Made by a program: the position numbers and the translations under genes. Positions 15,916-23,654 of a stretch of DNA of 64,000 nucleotides are shown in pieces. Origin of the DNA: Blautia luti (GTDB lineage: Bacteria; Bacillota; Clostridia; Lachnospirales; Lachnospiraceae). The DNA lies in assembly GCF_013304735.1 (NCBI RefSeq), contig NZ_JAAITI010000021.1:1-64000 (forward strand). Direction: 5' to 3'. Numbering within the stretch: position 1 is the stretch's first letter; every line of letters starts with the position of its first letter. Under the pieces are notes generated by a model that did no database searches, had not been told where the DNA came from, and saw only the letters and a program-made list of their open reading frames with translations.

Positions 15916-17139
15916 ATGAAGATCATCGATGGCGGCGTTACAGCCGCAAAAGGTTTTGAGGCAGCGTCAACTGCAGCAGAGATCAAATATAAAGGCCGTA
16001 CCGATATGGCCATGGTATTCAGTGAAGTTCCCTGTGTGGCTGCAGGAACATTCACGACCAATGTGGTAAAAGCAGCTCCTGTAAGATGGGATCAGGACAT
16101 TGTATACAATCATCAGGGCGCAAGAGCCGTGATCTGCAACAGCGGAATCGCCAACGCATGTACCGGTGAGGAAGGATTCGGTTACTGCAGAGAAACAGCC
16201 AAGGCAGCATCCGAAAGCCTTGGAATCCCGGAAGACAGCGTGCTGGTAGCATCCACAGGTGTCATCGGAATGCAGCTTCCGATCGACCGTATCGCAAACG
16301 GAGTAAAAGCCATGGCGCCGAAGCTTGAGGGAAGCCGCGAGGCAGGCCTTGAGGCAGCAAAAGCCATCATGACAACCGACACCGAGAAGAAAGAGGCAGC
16401 TGTAGAGATCGAGATCGGCGGAAAAACCGTAACCGTAGGCGGTATGTGCAAAGGTTCCGGAATGATCCACCCGAATATGTGCACAATGCTTGGATTCATC
16501 ACCAGTGATGTGGACATCTCCAAGGAACTTCTTCAGGAAGCACTCAGCGAGGACATCAAAGATACCTACAACATGGTATCTGTTGACGGAGACACCTCCA
16601 CAAACGACACGGTTCTCCTCCTGGCAAATGGTCAGGCCGGCAATCCGAAGATCACAGAGAAAAACGCAGATTATGAAGAGTTCAAAAAAGCCCTCAACTA
16701 CGTAAACACAACCCTCGCCAAAAAGATCGCAGGGGACGGAGAAGGCGCAACCGCGCTCTTCGAGGTCAAAGTCATCGGCGCAGCCACCAAGGCAGAAGCC
16801 GTAACCTTAAGTAAATCCGTAGTAACCTCTTCCTTAACAAAAGCAGCCATCTACGGCCACGACGCAAACTGGGGCAGAATCCTCTGCGCCCTCGGCTACT
16901 CCGGAGTCCAGTTCGACCCAGAAAAAGTGGATCTCTACTTTGAGAGCAAAGCAGGAAAAATAAAGATCATTGAAAATGGAGTTTCTACAGGATACAGTGA
17001 AGAGGAAGCTACAAAGATCCTCTCTGAAGACGCTGTGACAGCCATTGCTGATATGAAGATGGGCGAGGCCAGTGCAACCGCATGGGGATGCGACCTTACT
17101 TATGATTATGTAAAAATCAATGCGGATTATCGTTCTTGA
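15916..17139 (+). CDS. argJ: Bifunctional ornithine acetyltransferase / N-acetylglutamate synthase
   Basis: ArgJ moves the acetyl group from N-acetylornithine to glutamate and so recycles acetate in the cyclic arginine pathway. The 407-residue precursor has the self-cleavage site MCTML, with the nucleophilic Thr at residue 190, giving alpha and beta chains. The conserved KGSGMIHPN segment precedes it. It lies 36 bases after argC. About 550 bases including a structured GC-rich element separate it from argB, which is unusual for this operon. Codons in about 16680-16925 favour C-ending forms such as CTC and TAC more than the rest of the gene, a possible trace of recombination. Confidence 0.96.
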   Translation: MKIIDGGVTAAKGFEAASTAAEIKYKGRTDMAMVFSEVPCVAAGTFTTNVVKAAPVRWDQDIVYNHQGARAVICNSGIANACTGEEGFGYCRETAKAASESLGIPEDSVLVASTGVIGMQLPIDRIANGVKAMAPKLEGSREAGLEAAKAIMTTDTEKKEAAVEIEIGGKTVTVGGMCKGSGMIHPNMCTMLGFITSDVDISKELLQEALSEDIKDTYNMVSVDGDTSTNDTVLLLANGQAGNPKITEKNADYEEFKKALNYVNTTLAKKIAGDGEGATALFEVKVIGAATKAEAVTLSKSVVTSSLTKAAIYGHDANWGRILCALGYSGVQFDPEKVDLYFESKAGKIKIIENGVSTGYSEEEATKILSEDAVTAIADMKMGEASATAWGCDLTYDYVKINADYRS

Positions 17140-17186
17140 TGTAAGAGCTCTGTAGAACGGTTTTTTATGGTGGATTTTATATGTAA

Positions 17187-17602
17187 TTTTGTTTCAGTTT
17201 GTAAGCTGAGAAAACCCTTAGGGGGAGCGAGCTCGGAGTTGCGAAGCCCGCACGCTCCCCCTAAGAACCCCCTCCGTTGGGCACGCTTGGTTGTGGTGTG
17301 TTGAACGTTAGTTGACGAAGACTGAGTGACGAACATGAGAAACTTCAGGGCGGGAGCTTGGAAGTTGAGCCATGTTAAACGTCAGTCGCCAAAGGCAGAC
17401 TGACGGGCTGTTCGCCTTCGGCGAAAGCGCGTCGGAGGTGGCTGCCTGCGGCAGCCTATCCGCAGCAGGCGCTTTGCCCGCGGTGCGGGCAACAGCCCGT
17501 TCTCCGTGGCCGGAGGGGAGGAGCGCGAGGAGGGGAAACGGCCTTCGGAACTCCGAGTGCTTCCCCTCCTCGCAAATCCCACAGCTATCAGCTGAGACAA
17601 AA
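17187..17602. repeat. GC-rich structured intergenic element with inverted terminal repeats and twin hairpins
   Basis: A 416-bp block of much higher GC than its surroundings splits argJ from argB. Its ends are TTTTGTTTCAG (17187-17197) and CTGAGACAAAA (17592-17602), inverted with one mismatch. Just inside each end is a hairpin with a perfect 13-bp stem and a 23-base loop (17217-17265 and 17525-17573). The two stems differ in sequence, but the loops share CTCGGAGTT, CGAAG and CCG in opposite orientation. The centre has further stems, such as GTTCGCC/GGCGAA, GCTGCC/GGCAGC, GCCCGC/GCGGGC and a long-range GGGCTGTT/AACAGCCC. It could be a non-autonomous mobile repeat (MITE-like), a structured RNA or both. 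Short frames inside it look like artefacts of high GC. Confidence 0.65.
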
Positions 17603-17689
17603 CTATAATTTATAAAGAAAAAACGTCCAACATACAACAAAAAAACCTTTTTCAACCCATATCATTTTTCAAAAAAAGGAGATACCCAT

Positions 17690-18586
17690 ATGGTGAATCA
17701 GAAATATCTTGACAAAGCAGAGGTTCTCATAGAAGCCCTGCCATACATTCAGCGGTTTAACCGCAAAATTGTAGTCATCAAATACGGCGGAAGCGCTATG
17801 CTTGATGAAGAATTAAAACGTAACGTCATCAAGGACGCAGTCCTCCTGAAGCTGGTTGGCTTCAAACCGATCATCGTCCATGGCGGCGGCAAGGAAATCA
17901 GCCGCTGGGTGGGCAAAGTTGGCATGGAGCCTCGTTTCGTAAACGGTCTCCGTGTAACAGACAAAGACACCATGGAGATCGCAGAGATGGTTCTCGCAAA
18001 AGTCAACAAAGAACTTGTTACTTTAGTAGAATCTCTCGGCGTTCAGGCTGTAGGTGTCAGCGGTAAAGACGGTGGTCTTCTCCAGTGCAAAAAGAAACTT
18101 TCCAAAGGCGAGGACATCGGCTACGTAGGTGAAGTCACAAAAGTCAATCCAAAGATCCTCCAGGACCTTCTGGAAAGAGACTTCCTTCCGATCGTATTCC
18201 CAATCGGTTTTGACGAGAATTTTGATTCCTACAACATTAACGCAGATGATGCAGCCTGCGCTATTGCAGAGGCGGTCAATGCAGAGAAACTTGCCTTCCT
18301 TTCCGATATTGAAGGTGTATACAGAGACGCTTCCGATCCGTCCACTCTGATCTCCGAACTTCGTGTAGATGAGGCTGAGAACCTGATCTCCGATGGTACT
18401 GTCGGCGGCGGAATGATCCCGAAACTGAAAAACTGCATCGATGCCATCGAGCATGGTGTAAACAGAGTCCATATCCTTGATGGAAGGATCCCGCACAGCT
18501 TACTGCTTGAGATCTTTACAAACAAAGGTATTGGTACCGCAATTTTAAAAGATGATGGGGAGAAATATTACAATGAGCATGAATGA
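17690..18586 (+). CDS. argB: Acetylglutamate kinase
   Basis: ArgB phosphorylates N-acetylglutamate with ATP, the second step of ornithine synthesis and often the arginine-inhibited one. The 298-residue length fits the family. The amino-acid-kinase motifs are visible: KYGGSAM near residue 29, HGGGKEI around 64 and the C-terminal [10 protein letters not shown]. An AAAAGGAG site sits before the ATG. It overlaps argD by 14 bases, so the two are translationally coupled. It is separated from argJ by the GC-rich element and may rely on read-through or on a promoter at the AT-rich right edge of that element. Confidence 0.97.
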   Translation: MVNQKYLDKAEVLIEALPYIQRFNRKIVVIKYGGSAMLDEELKRNVIKDAVLLKLVGFKPIIVHGGGKEISRWVGKVGMEPRFVNGLRVTDKDTMEIAEMVLAKVNKELVTLVESLGVQAVGVSGKDGGLLQCKKKLSKGEDIGYVGEVTKVNPKILQDLLERDFLPIVFPIGFDENFDSYNINADDAACAIAEAVNAEKLAFLSDIEGVYRDASDPSTLISELRVDEAENLISDGTVGGGMIPKLKNCIDAIEHGVNRVHILDGRIPHSLLLEIFTNKGIGTAILKDDGEKYYNEHE

Positions 18587-19763
18587 ACTGATGGAAGAAT
18601 CAGAAGCCAGTATTCTTCATACATATAACCGTTTTCCGGTAGTTTTTGAAAAAGGCGAGGGCTGCCACCTCTATGATTCCGAAGGAAAGGAATATCTGGA
18701 TTTTGCAGCAGGTATCGCTGTAAATGCACTGGGGTATCATTACCCGGGCTATGACGAAGCATTGAAAGCCCAGATCGACAAACTGATGCACATTTCCAAC
18801 CTGTATTACAATGAGCCGATCATTGATGCAGGTGCCAAACTTGTACAGGCAAGTCATATGGAAAAAGCATTCTTCACAAACAGTGGTACAGAGGCTATCG
18901 AGGGTGCTCTGAAAGCTGCCAAGAAATATGCCTACGAGAGAGATGGCCATGCAGATCATGAGATCATTGCCATGAACCATTCTTTCCACGGCCGCAGCAT
19001 CGGTGCACTTTCCGTGACAGGTACTGCACACTACAGAGAGCCTTTTGAGCCTTTGATGGGTGGCGTAAAATTTGCGGATTTCAATGACCTTGAGAGCGTA
19101 AAAGCTCAGGTTACAGACAAGACCTGTGCCATCATCGCCGAGACTGTACAGGGCGAGGGAGGTATTTACCCGGCTACCAAAGAGTTCCTGGAAGGCTTGC
19201 GTAAGCTCTGTGATGAGAAAGATATCATCCTGATCCTGGACGAGATCCAGTGTGGTATGGGACGTACAGGACATTATTTCGCATGGCAGGCATACGGCGT
19301 ACAGCCGGATATCATGACCTGTGCCAAAGCTCTTGGCTGCGGTGTTCCGGTAGGTGCTTTTGTTCTGAATAAGAAAGCAGCGGCAGCATCCCTGAAGCCA
19401 GGCGATCATGGAACCACTTACGGTGGAAATCCGTTTGTATGCGCGGCGGTCAGCAAGGTATTTGATATCTTCGAAAAAGACCAGATCCTTTCTCATGTAC
19501 AGGGCCTGACCCCGTATCTGGAGGAAAAACTGGACGAACTGGTTGCAAAACATGAATGTGCGGAAGTAAGAAGAGGCAAAGGCTTCATGCAGGGTATCGT
19601 GATCAAAGGACGCCCGGTAGGAGATGTTGTGAAAAAAGCTCTTGCAAAAGGTCTCCTCGTGATCTCAGCAGGAAGCGACGTTCTCCGTCTTGTTCCTCCC
19701 CTTGTGATCACAAAAGAGGATATTGACAAAATGGCCGAGATCCTTGACGAGTGCATGGAATAA
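18573..19763 (+). CDS. argD: Acetylornithine aminotransferase
   Basis: ArgD is a PLP enzyme that transaminates N-acetylglutamate semialdehyde to N-acetylornithine. Class III aminotransferase features are clear: [33 protein letters not shown] and the Schiff-base lysine in [11 protein letters not shown]. The 397-residue length fits. ATG at 18573 is chosen because GGGGAGA lies at correct spacing before it; an in-frame ATG at 18552 lacks one. It is the last gene of argC-J-B-D, and a terminator follows. Confidence 0.96.
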   Translation: MSMNELMEESEASILHTYNRFPVVFEKGEGCHLYDSEGKEYLDFAAGIAVNALGYHYPGYDEALKAQIDKLMHISNLYYNEPIIDAGAKLVQASHMEKAFFTNSGTEAIEGALKAAKKYAYERDGHADHEIIAMNHSFHGRSIGALSVTGTAHYREPFEPLMGGVKFADFNDLESVKAQVTDKTCAIIAETVQGEGGIYPATKEFLEGLRKLCDEKDIILILDEIQCGMGRTGHYFAWQAYGVQPDIMTCAKALGCGVPVGAFVLNKKAAAASLKPGDHGTTYGGNPFVCAAVSKVFDIFEKDQILSHVQGLTPYLEEKLDELVAKHECAEVRRGKGFMQGIVIKGRPVGDVVKKALAKGLLVISAGSDVLRLVPPLVITKEDIDKMAEILDECME

Positions 19764-20145
19764 ATAACAGAGATCTTCTGGCGAGGGAAGCCCAAAGCAG
19801 GCTTCAGGAGCAGAAAAACGAAAGATCATAGTTCAGGGAAATCCTGATACAGGACAGCAGTATTTTTTGGTTGGCAGATAACCGGCCAGGGAAAGATACT
19901 GCTGTTTTTTTGTTCCACAGAAAATGGTGTCCTGCAGTAAAAACAGGATTTTGGATATGAGGAGTCATGCCTGCCGAAACGTAAACACATCACAGCATCA
20001 ATATATATATAATATATAACAGACATATCAAACAGTATTCAAAAATCTGGTTGTGTGTTAAAAAATAAACAAAAGTCGTCACGACACACCAACAAAATGC
20101 ACAAAAAAATGAGCAGATCTGAGTATAAATTGCACATCCACACAG
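19764..20145. other. Intergenic gap after argD
   Basis: Apart from the terminator at 19855-19907 this 380-base stretch holds only AT-rich sequence, including a run of alternating TA near 20005-20020. No gene or known RNA motif is seen. Confidence 0.5.
19855..19907 (+). terminator. Terminator of the arg operon
   Basis: CAGCAGTAT and ATACTGCTG pair around a GC-rich inner loop and are followed by a run of T residues. Confidence 0.7.
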
Positions 20146-20173
20146 TTGATTTTAAAACGCCATATGTTATAAT
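20146..20173 (+). promoter_or_regulatory. Promoter of the CitMHS/NhaD-type transporter gene
   Basis: TTGATT (20146-20151) and TATAAT (20168-20173) with 16-base spacing, about 38 bases before the start codon. Confidence 0.55.
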
Positions 20174-20210
20174 TTCACTGGTTAAAAAATTTATGTGAGG
20201 GGTGAATATT

Positions 20211-21650
20211 TTGAAAAAATTATTAACCGTCATGTGTACTTTTCTGACAGTAATCCTGTCATGCCCTGTGGGTGTATGGGCGGCTGGAAACGGTGAGACA
20301 GTATCAAGCGTGCCGGTGTGGCTTTGTATTCCTTTTGCGGGCCTTCTTCTGTGTGTTGCAGTGATGCCGCTGGTAAAAGGTGAGTGGTGGGAGTCACATC
20401 AGCCGATCGTGGTTGCGTTCTGGATCGTTCTTATGGTTATTCCGTTCTTATTTGTATACGGCGCCGGAAAAACTGCGGAAACAGTACTTGAGTGCGTAAT
20501 TAATGACTATCTTACATTTATCATCCTGTTATTCGGATTGTTCTGTGTATCCGGTAACATTACGGTTGAGGGCGATTTTGCGGGTTCGCCAAGAGTAAAT
20601 GTAGGACTTCTTGCACTGGGAACTCTGCTTTCCAGCTGTATTGGAACCACCGGAGCCAGTATGCTGATGGTGCGTCCGGTGATCAAAATGAATTCCTGGA
20701 GAAAGAGAAAAGGCCACATTATGATCTTTTTCATTTTTATGGTGTCAAACATGGGTGGCTGCCTGACACCGATCGGTGACCCGCCCCTTCTGATGGGATT
20801 CATGCGGGGAGTTCCTTTCTTCTGGAGCCTGCACCTTCTTCCGGTACTGCTCTTTAATATGGTGATCCTTCTGTTTGTGTTCTATCATCTGGACATGCGC
20901 TCTTACAAGAGAGATATCGCAGAGGGACGTAAACCGGACATCAGCAAACCGGGAACAGAGTTCAAGATCGATGGACTTCACAACATCATTTTCCTTGTAA
21001 TGATCGTTGTAGGCGTTATCTTAAGTGGTATGCTTCCGAGTATGCCGGCATTTCAGGATGCAGCAGGCAATGTAAGAGGAATCCATATTTTCGGTGAGGT
21101 TACATTAAGCTTCCCGTCAATCATTGAGATCATCCTGATCCTGGCAGCAGCATTTCTGTCCTTTAAGACAACGGACAAAAAGATCCGTGTGCGAAACCAT
21201 TTTACCTGGGGTGCGATCAAAGAAGTTGCGGTACTTTTTATCGGAATCTTTATCACCATGCAGCCTGCCCTGATGCTTCTGAAAGCAGTGGGACCGAATC
21301 TTGGAATTACCGAGCCGTACCAGATGTTCTGGGCGACAGGAGCACTGTCCAGTTTCCTGGATAATACACCGACCTATCTGGTATTTCTGACTACAGCGGG
21401 AACCCTTGGATTTACAAGTGGAATCGCAACCACACTGGGAACGGTTCCTGTAAAACTTCTTTCCGCGATTTCCTGTGGTGCCGTATTTATGGGTGCCAAT
21501 ACATATATCGGCAATGCTCCGAACTTTATGGTCAAGACACTTTCTGACGAAAATGGTATCAACATGCCGTCCTTCTTTGGATACATGGGATGGTCCATTT
21601 GTTTCCTGGTACCGGTGTTCATCATCGATATGCTGGTATTCTTTTTATAA
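20211..21650 (+). CDS. Ion transporter of the CitMHS/NhaD (ArsB-NhaD) superfamily
   Basis: The protein of about 479 residues has roughly twelve hydrophobic helices. Two segments carry the re-entrant motifs of ion-transporter superfamily permeases: GTTGASMLMVRP with NMGGCLTPIGDPPLL in the first half, and SSFLDNTPTYLVF with GANTYIGNAPNFMVK in the second. Such proteins are annotated as Na+/H+ antiporters or citrate transporters; the real substrate here is open. The N-terminus resembles a signal-anchor. TTG at 20211 is preferred over GTG at 20202, because the GAGGGG site would otherwise abut the start. The cytidylate-kinase-like gene follows after 15 bases, suggesting a two-gene operon. Confidence 0.82.
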   Translation: MKKLLTVMCTFLTVILSCPVGVWAAGNGETVSSVPVWLCIPFAGLLLCVAVMPLVKGEWWESHQPIVVAFWIVLMVIPFLFVYGAGKTAETVLECVINDYLTFIILLFGLFCVSGNITVEGDFAGSPRVNVGLLALGTLLSSCIGTTGASMLMVRPVIKMNSWRKRKGHIMIFFIFMVSNMGGCLTPIGDPPLLMGFMRGVPFFWSLHLLPVLLFNMVILLFVFYHLDMRSYKRDIAEGRKPDISKPGTEFKIDGLHNIIFLVMIVVGVILSGMLPSMPAFQDAAGNVRGIHIFGEVTLSFPSIIEIILILAAAFLSFKTTDKKIRVRNHFTWGAIKEVAVLFIGIFITMQPALMLLKAVGPNLGITEPYQMFWATGALSSFLDNTPTYLVFLTTAGTLGFTSGIATTLGTVPVKLLSAISCGAVFMGANTYIGNAPNFMVKTLSDENGINMPSFFGYMGWSICFLVPVFIIDMLVFFL

Positions 21651-21665
21651 GGGAGGAGGATCAAT

Positions 21666-22670
21666 ATGCAGGATAATAACATTCGAGAGAAATGCAGAGA
21701 ACTTGCTACCAGACTTTATGAACTGGATGGCGAGGTTTATAAAAGCGTAGGATCTTCCCTTGGACGTACCTTTACCGGTGACAGAGAAGGTACCATCCGT
21801 AACTTAAGTGCCCTGATGTATACCAAACCGGACGGGCATCTTCTTCGAAGCGAGATGGCCCTGATCAGTAACATGGCCAGAACCATCAAGGATAAAGACG
21901 AAAAAAGCCGTCTGATGAAGAAATATGATGAGATCTTTCAGGAGATCCTTACGCTGCCGGAGACCTTTGTTGCTACGGATATCATGGATAAGGAACGTGT
22001 GGCGCTGAATCATATGATCAAGCGCAGGGAAAAAATTTCCGAGGACGATCATCTGGTCATCTGTATCAGCCGTACACAGGGAAGCGCCGGCAATGATATC
22101 GGTTTCGGTCTGGCAGATAAACTTCGAATCAACTATTATGATGTGGAGATCTTTGACCAGGTATTAAGACGTCTTGAGGCGGAAAAAGGTGCAGTCAACG
22201 ATGCGGAATATTTTGCAGACTTCAATAAATATGAGAAGAAGCATAAATTTGACCCCAAGGGCTGGTTCCGGGAATTTAACCGTTATCACGGTCTTCCGAA
22301 ACAGGATGCGGTATTCTTTAACATGAGTGACCTGATCTGTGACCTGGCATCAAAAGAGGACTGCATCATCATGGGACGATGTGCGGATGCGATCCTGAAG
22401 AACAATCACATTCCACATATCAGCCTGTTTATCACGGCGCCTTTTGCCATCCGTGTCCAGCATGTCATGGATGTAAGAAAGATGAATATGAAGCAGGCGG
22501 TCCGCTTCCTAAAGAAGATGGACAGCCAGCACAGAAAGTATTATAACTTCTATGGTGGAGCCCACTGGGGCAAGCCGGATAACTATGACCTGTGTATCAA
22601 CAGTGCAAGTTATGGAATCAATGAGACAGAAAATCTGATCCTGAAGCTGCTGGATGATCAGATCCATTAA
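21666..22670 (+). CDS. Cytidylate kinase-like family protein
   Basis: This 334-residue protein has a helical N-terminal part (about 1-120) and a C-terminal kinase-like domain with SRTQGSAGNDIGFGLAD in the place of the P-loop and IMGRCADAIL further on. It matches the cytidylate-kinase-like family (Pfam PF13189), which lacks a standard GxxxxGK loop, so true CMP kinase activity is doubtful. It follows the transporter by 15 bases with a GGGAGGA site. A role as a nucleotide-responsive partner of the transporter is possible but only inferred. No membrane segment is seen. Confidence 0.75.
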   Translation: MQDNNIREKCRELATRLYELDGEVYKSVGSSLGRTFTGDREGTIRNLSALMYTKPDGHLLRSEMALISNMARTIKDKDEKSRLMKKYDEIFQEILTLPETFVATDIMDKERVALNHMIKRREKISEDDHLVICISRTQGSAGNDIGFGLADKLRINYYDVEIFDQVLRRLEAEKGAVNDAEYFADFNKYEKKHKFDPKGWFREFNRYHGLPKQDAVFFNMSDLICDLASKEDCIIMGRCADAILKNNHIPHISLFITAPFAIRVQHVMDVRKMNMKQAVRFLKKMDSQHRKYYNFYGGAHWGKPDNYDLCINSASYGINETENLILKLLDDQIH

Positions 22671-22691
22671 AAGATAATATCAGAAAATTAT

Positions 22692-22763
22692 AAAAGAATT
22701 CCTGTAAAAAGAGAAGTGCCTGTCCGGCAGGTAGAAATATCTCAAAATACAGGAATTCTTTTT
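22692..22763 (+). terminator. Terminator of the transporter/kinase-like operon
   Basis: AAAAGAATTCCTGTA and TACAGGAATTCTTTTT form a 15-bp stem, with a small CTGTCCGGCAG hairpin inside the loop. Confidence 0.7.
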
Positions 22764-22815
22764 ATGCTTTTTTTATAAAAAATTTAATCTTGATTAACTT
22801 TTTTCATTTTGGGGA

Positions 22816-22868
22816 TTGACATTCGAAAAAACTTAGTATACACTAACCTATGAGTTAGGGTTAACTAA
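22816..22868 (+). promoter_or_regulatory. feo promoter with two DtxR-like operator boxes
   Basis: TTGACA (22816-22821) and TACACT (22839-22844) are 17 bases apart. Two palindromes of the form TTAG-N6-CTAA lie at 22833-22846 and 22855-22868, with centres 22 bases (two DNA turns) apart. The first covers the -10 box. The pattern resembles iron-dependent DtxR/IdeR boxes and would repress feo when iron is plentiful. Confidence 0.6.
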
Positions 22869-22909
22869 TTAGACTGAGTTAATTAATAGAAGGAAACGGA
22901 GGGGATTCC

Positions 22910-23122
22910 ATGCAGCCGATTTTATTTTTGCAGTCAGGCGATACCGGTACAATCAAGCGTATTTCCGGAGCGGAAGACACAAGAAGATTTCTTGCAGGTC
23001 TTGGCTTTGTTGAGAACGCGGAAGTAACCGTTATTTCCCAGTTTGACGGCAATCTGATCGTAAATATCAAGGATTCCAGAGTTGCGGTTAATAAGGAAAT
23101 GGCCAGACACATAATGGTGTAA
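22910..23122 (+). CDS. FeoA-domain protein (first copy)
   Basis: The 70-residue protein is a single FeoA SH3-like domain (IKRISGAEDTRRFLAGLGF followed by a beta-rich half). FeoA proteins bind FeoB and tune ferrous iron uptake. This copy starts with MQPILFLQSGDTG rather than the common MTLRDA form and so differs from its neighbour. A GGAGGGG site precedes the ATG. It is the first gene of the feo locus, behind iron-type boxes, with a hairpin between it and the second feoA that may lower downstream expression. Confidence 0.85.
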   Translation: MQPILFLQSGDTGTIKRISGAEDTRRFLAGLGFVENAEVTVISQFDGNLIVNIKDSRVAVNKEMARHIMV

Positions 23123-23275
23123 CCGGACTGTGTGCGGCAGCGCCCGGTAATAGATTTGCCCAAGACTGTATGAAGTACAGTTGAGGATAGATTATGGATG
23201 TGAAGTGCCGTAAGATGAACGCGGCACGTTCCGTAAAATGAACAGCAGACAGACCGGAGGGGCCTGTTTTACTGT

Positions 23276-23303
23276 AACTGCTCCGGGAGATGAGCAGTTT
23301 TTA
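23276..23303 (+). terminator. Weak intra-operon terminator between the two feoA genes
   Basis: AACTGCTC and GAGCAGTT pair around an 8-base loop, with TTTTTAT after. It may be an attenuator. The rest of the 250-base spacer has no recognised feature. Confidence 0.5.
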
Positions 23304-23374
23304 TGGTCTCTGGAAGCGAAAGCAGACGGAGATCATCATATGGATTTGGAATATAAACAGGGAGGAAAAGAGAA

Positions 23375-23599
23375 ATGACTTTACGTGATGCAGCAGTAGG
23401 TTCTACAGTAGTTGTTTCCAAGATCACCGGCGACCCGGCTTACAAGCGCCGTATCATGGACATGGGAATCACAAAAGGCAGCGAGGTTTATATCCGCAAG
23501 GTAGCTCCTCTTGGAGATCCGGTTGAGATCACCATCAGAGGTTATGAGCTTTCCCTGCGTAAGCATGACGCAGCATGTGTGGAAGTAAAGCAGAAATAA
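23375..23599 (+). CDS. feoA: FeoA-domain protein (second copy)
   Basis: The 74-residue FeoA domain has the common MTLRDAAVGSTVVV start, the RRIMDMGITKGSEV turn and the EITIRGYELSLRKHDA end. It lies 55 bases before feoB with a GGGAGG site. Two feoA genes ahead of feoB are common in Clostridia, and both copies may contact FeoB. It probably shares the iron-regulated promoter upstream of the first copy. Confidence 0.92.
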   Translation: MTLRDAAVGSTVVVSKITGDPAYKRRIMDMGITKGSEVYIRKVAPLGDPVEITIRGYELSLRKHDAACVEVKQK

Positions 23600-23654
23600 A
23601 CTTCGAAAAAATGACAGAGCATAAGGCTCTGATCTGAAAAAAGGAGGATGAAAA

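Noticed and set aside
17308-17655. Open frames of 70-115 codons on both strands inside the GC-rich arg element
   Set aside because: High GC removes stop codons by chance. The translations are low-complexity and the DNA pattern is explained by paired stems.
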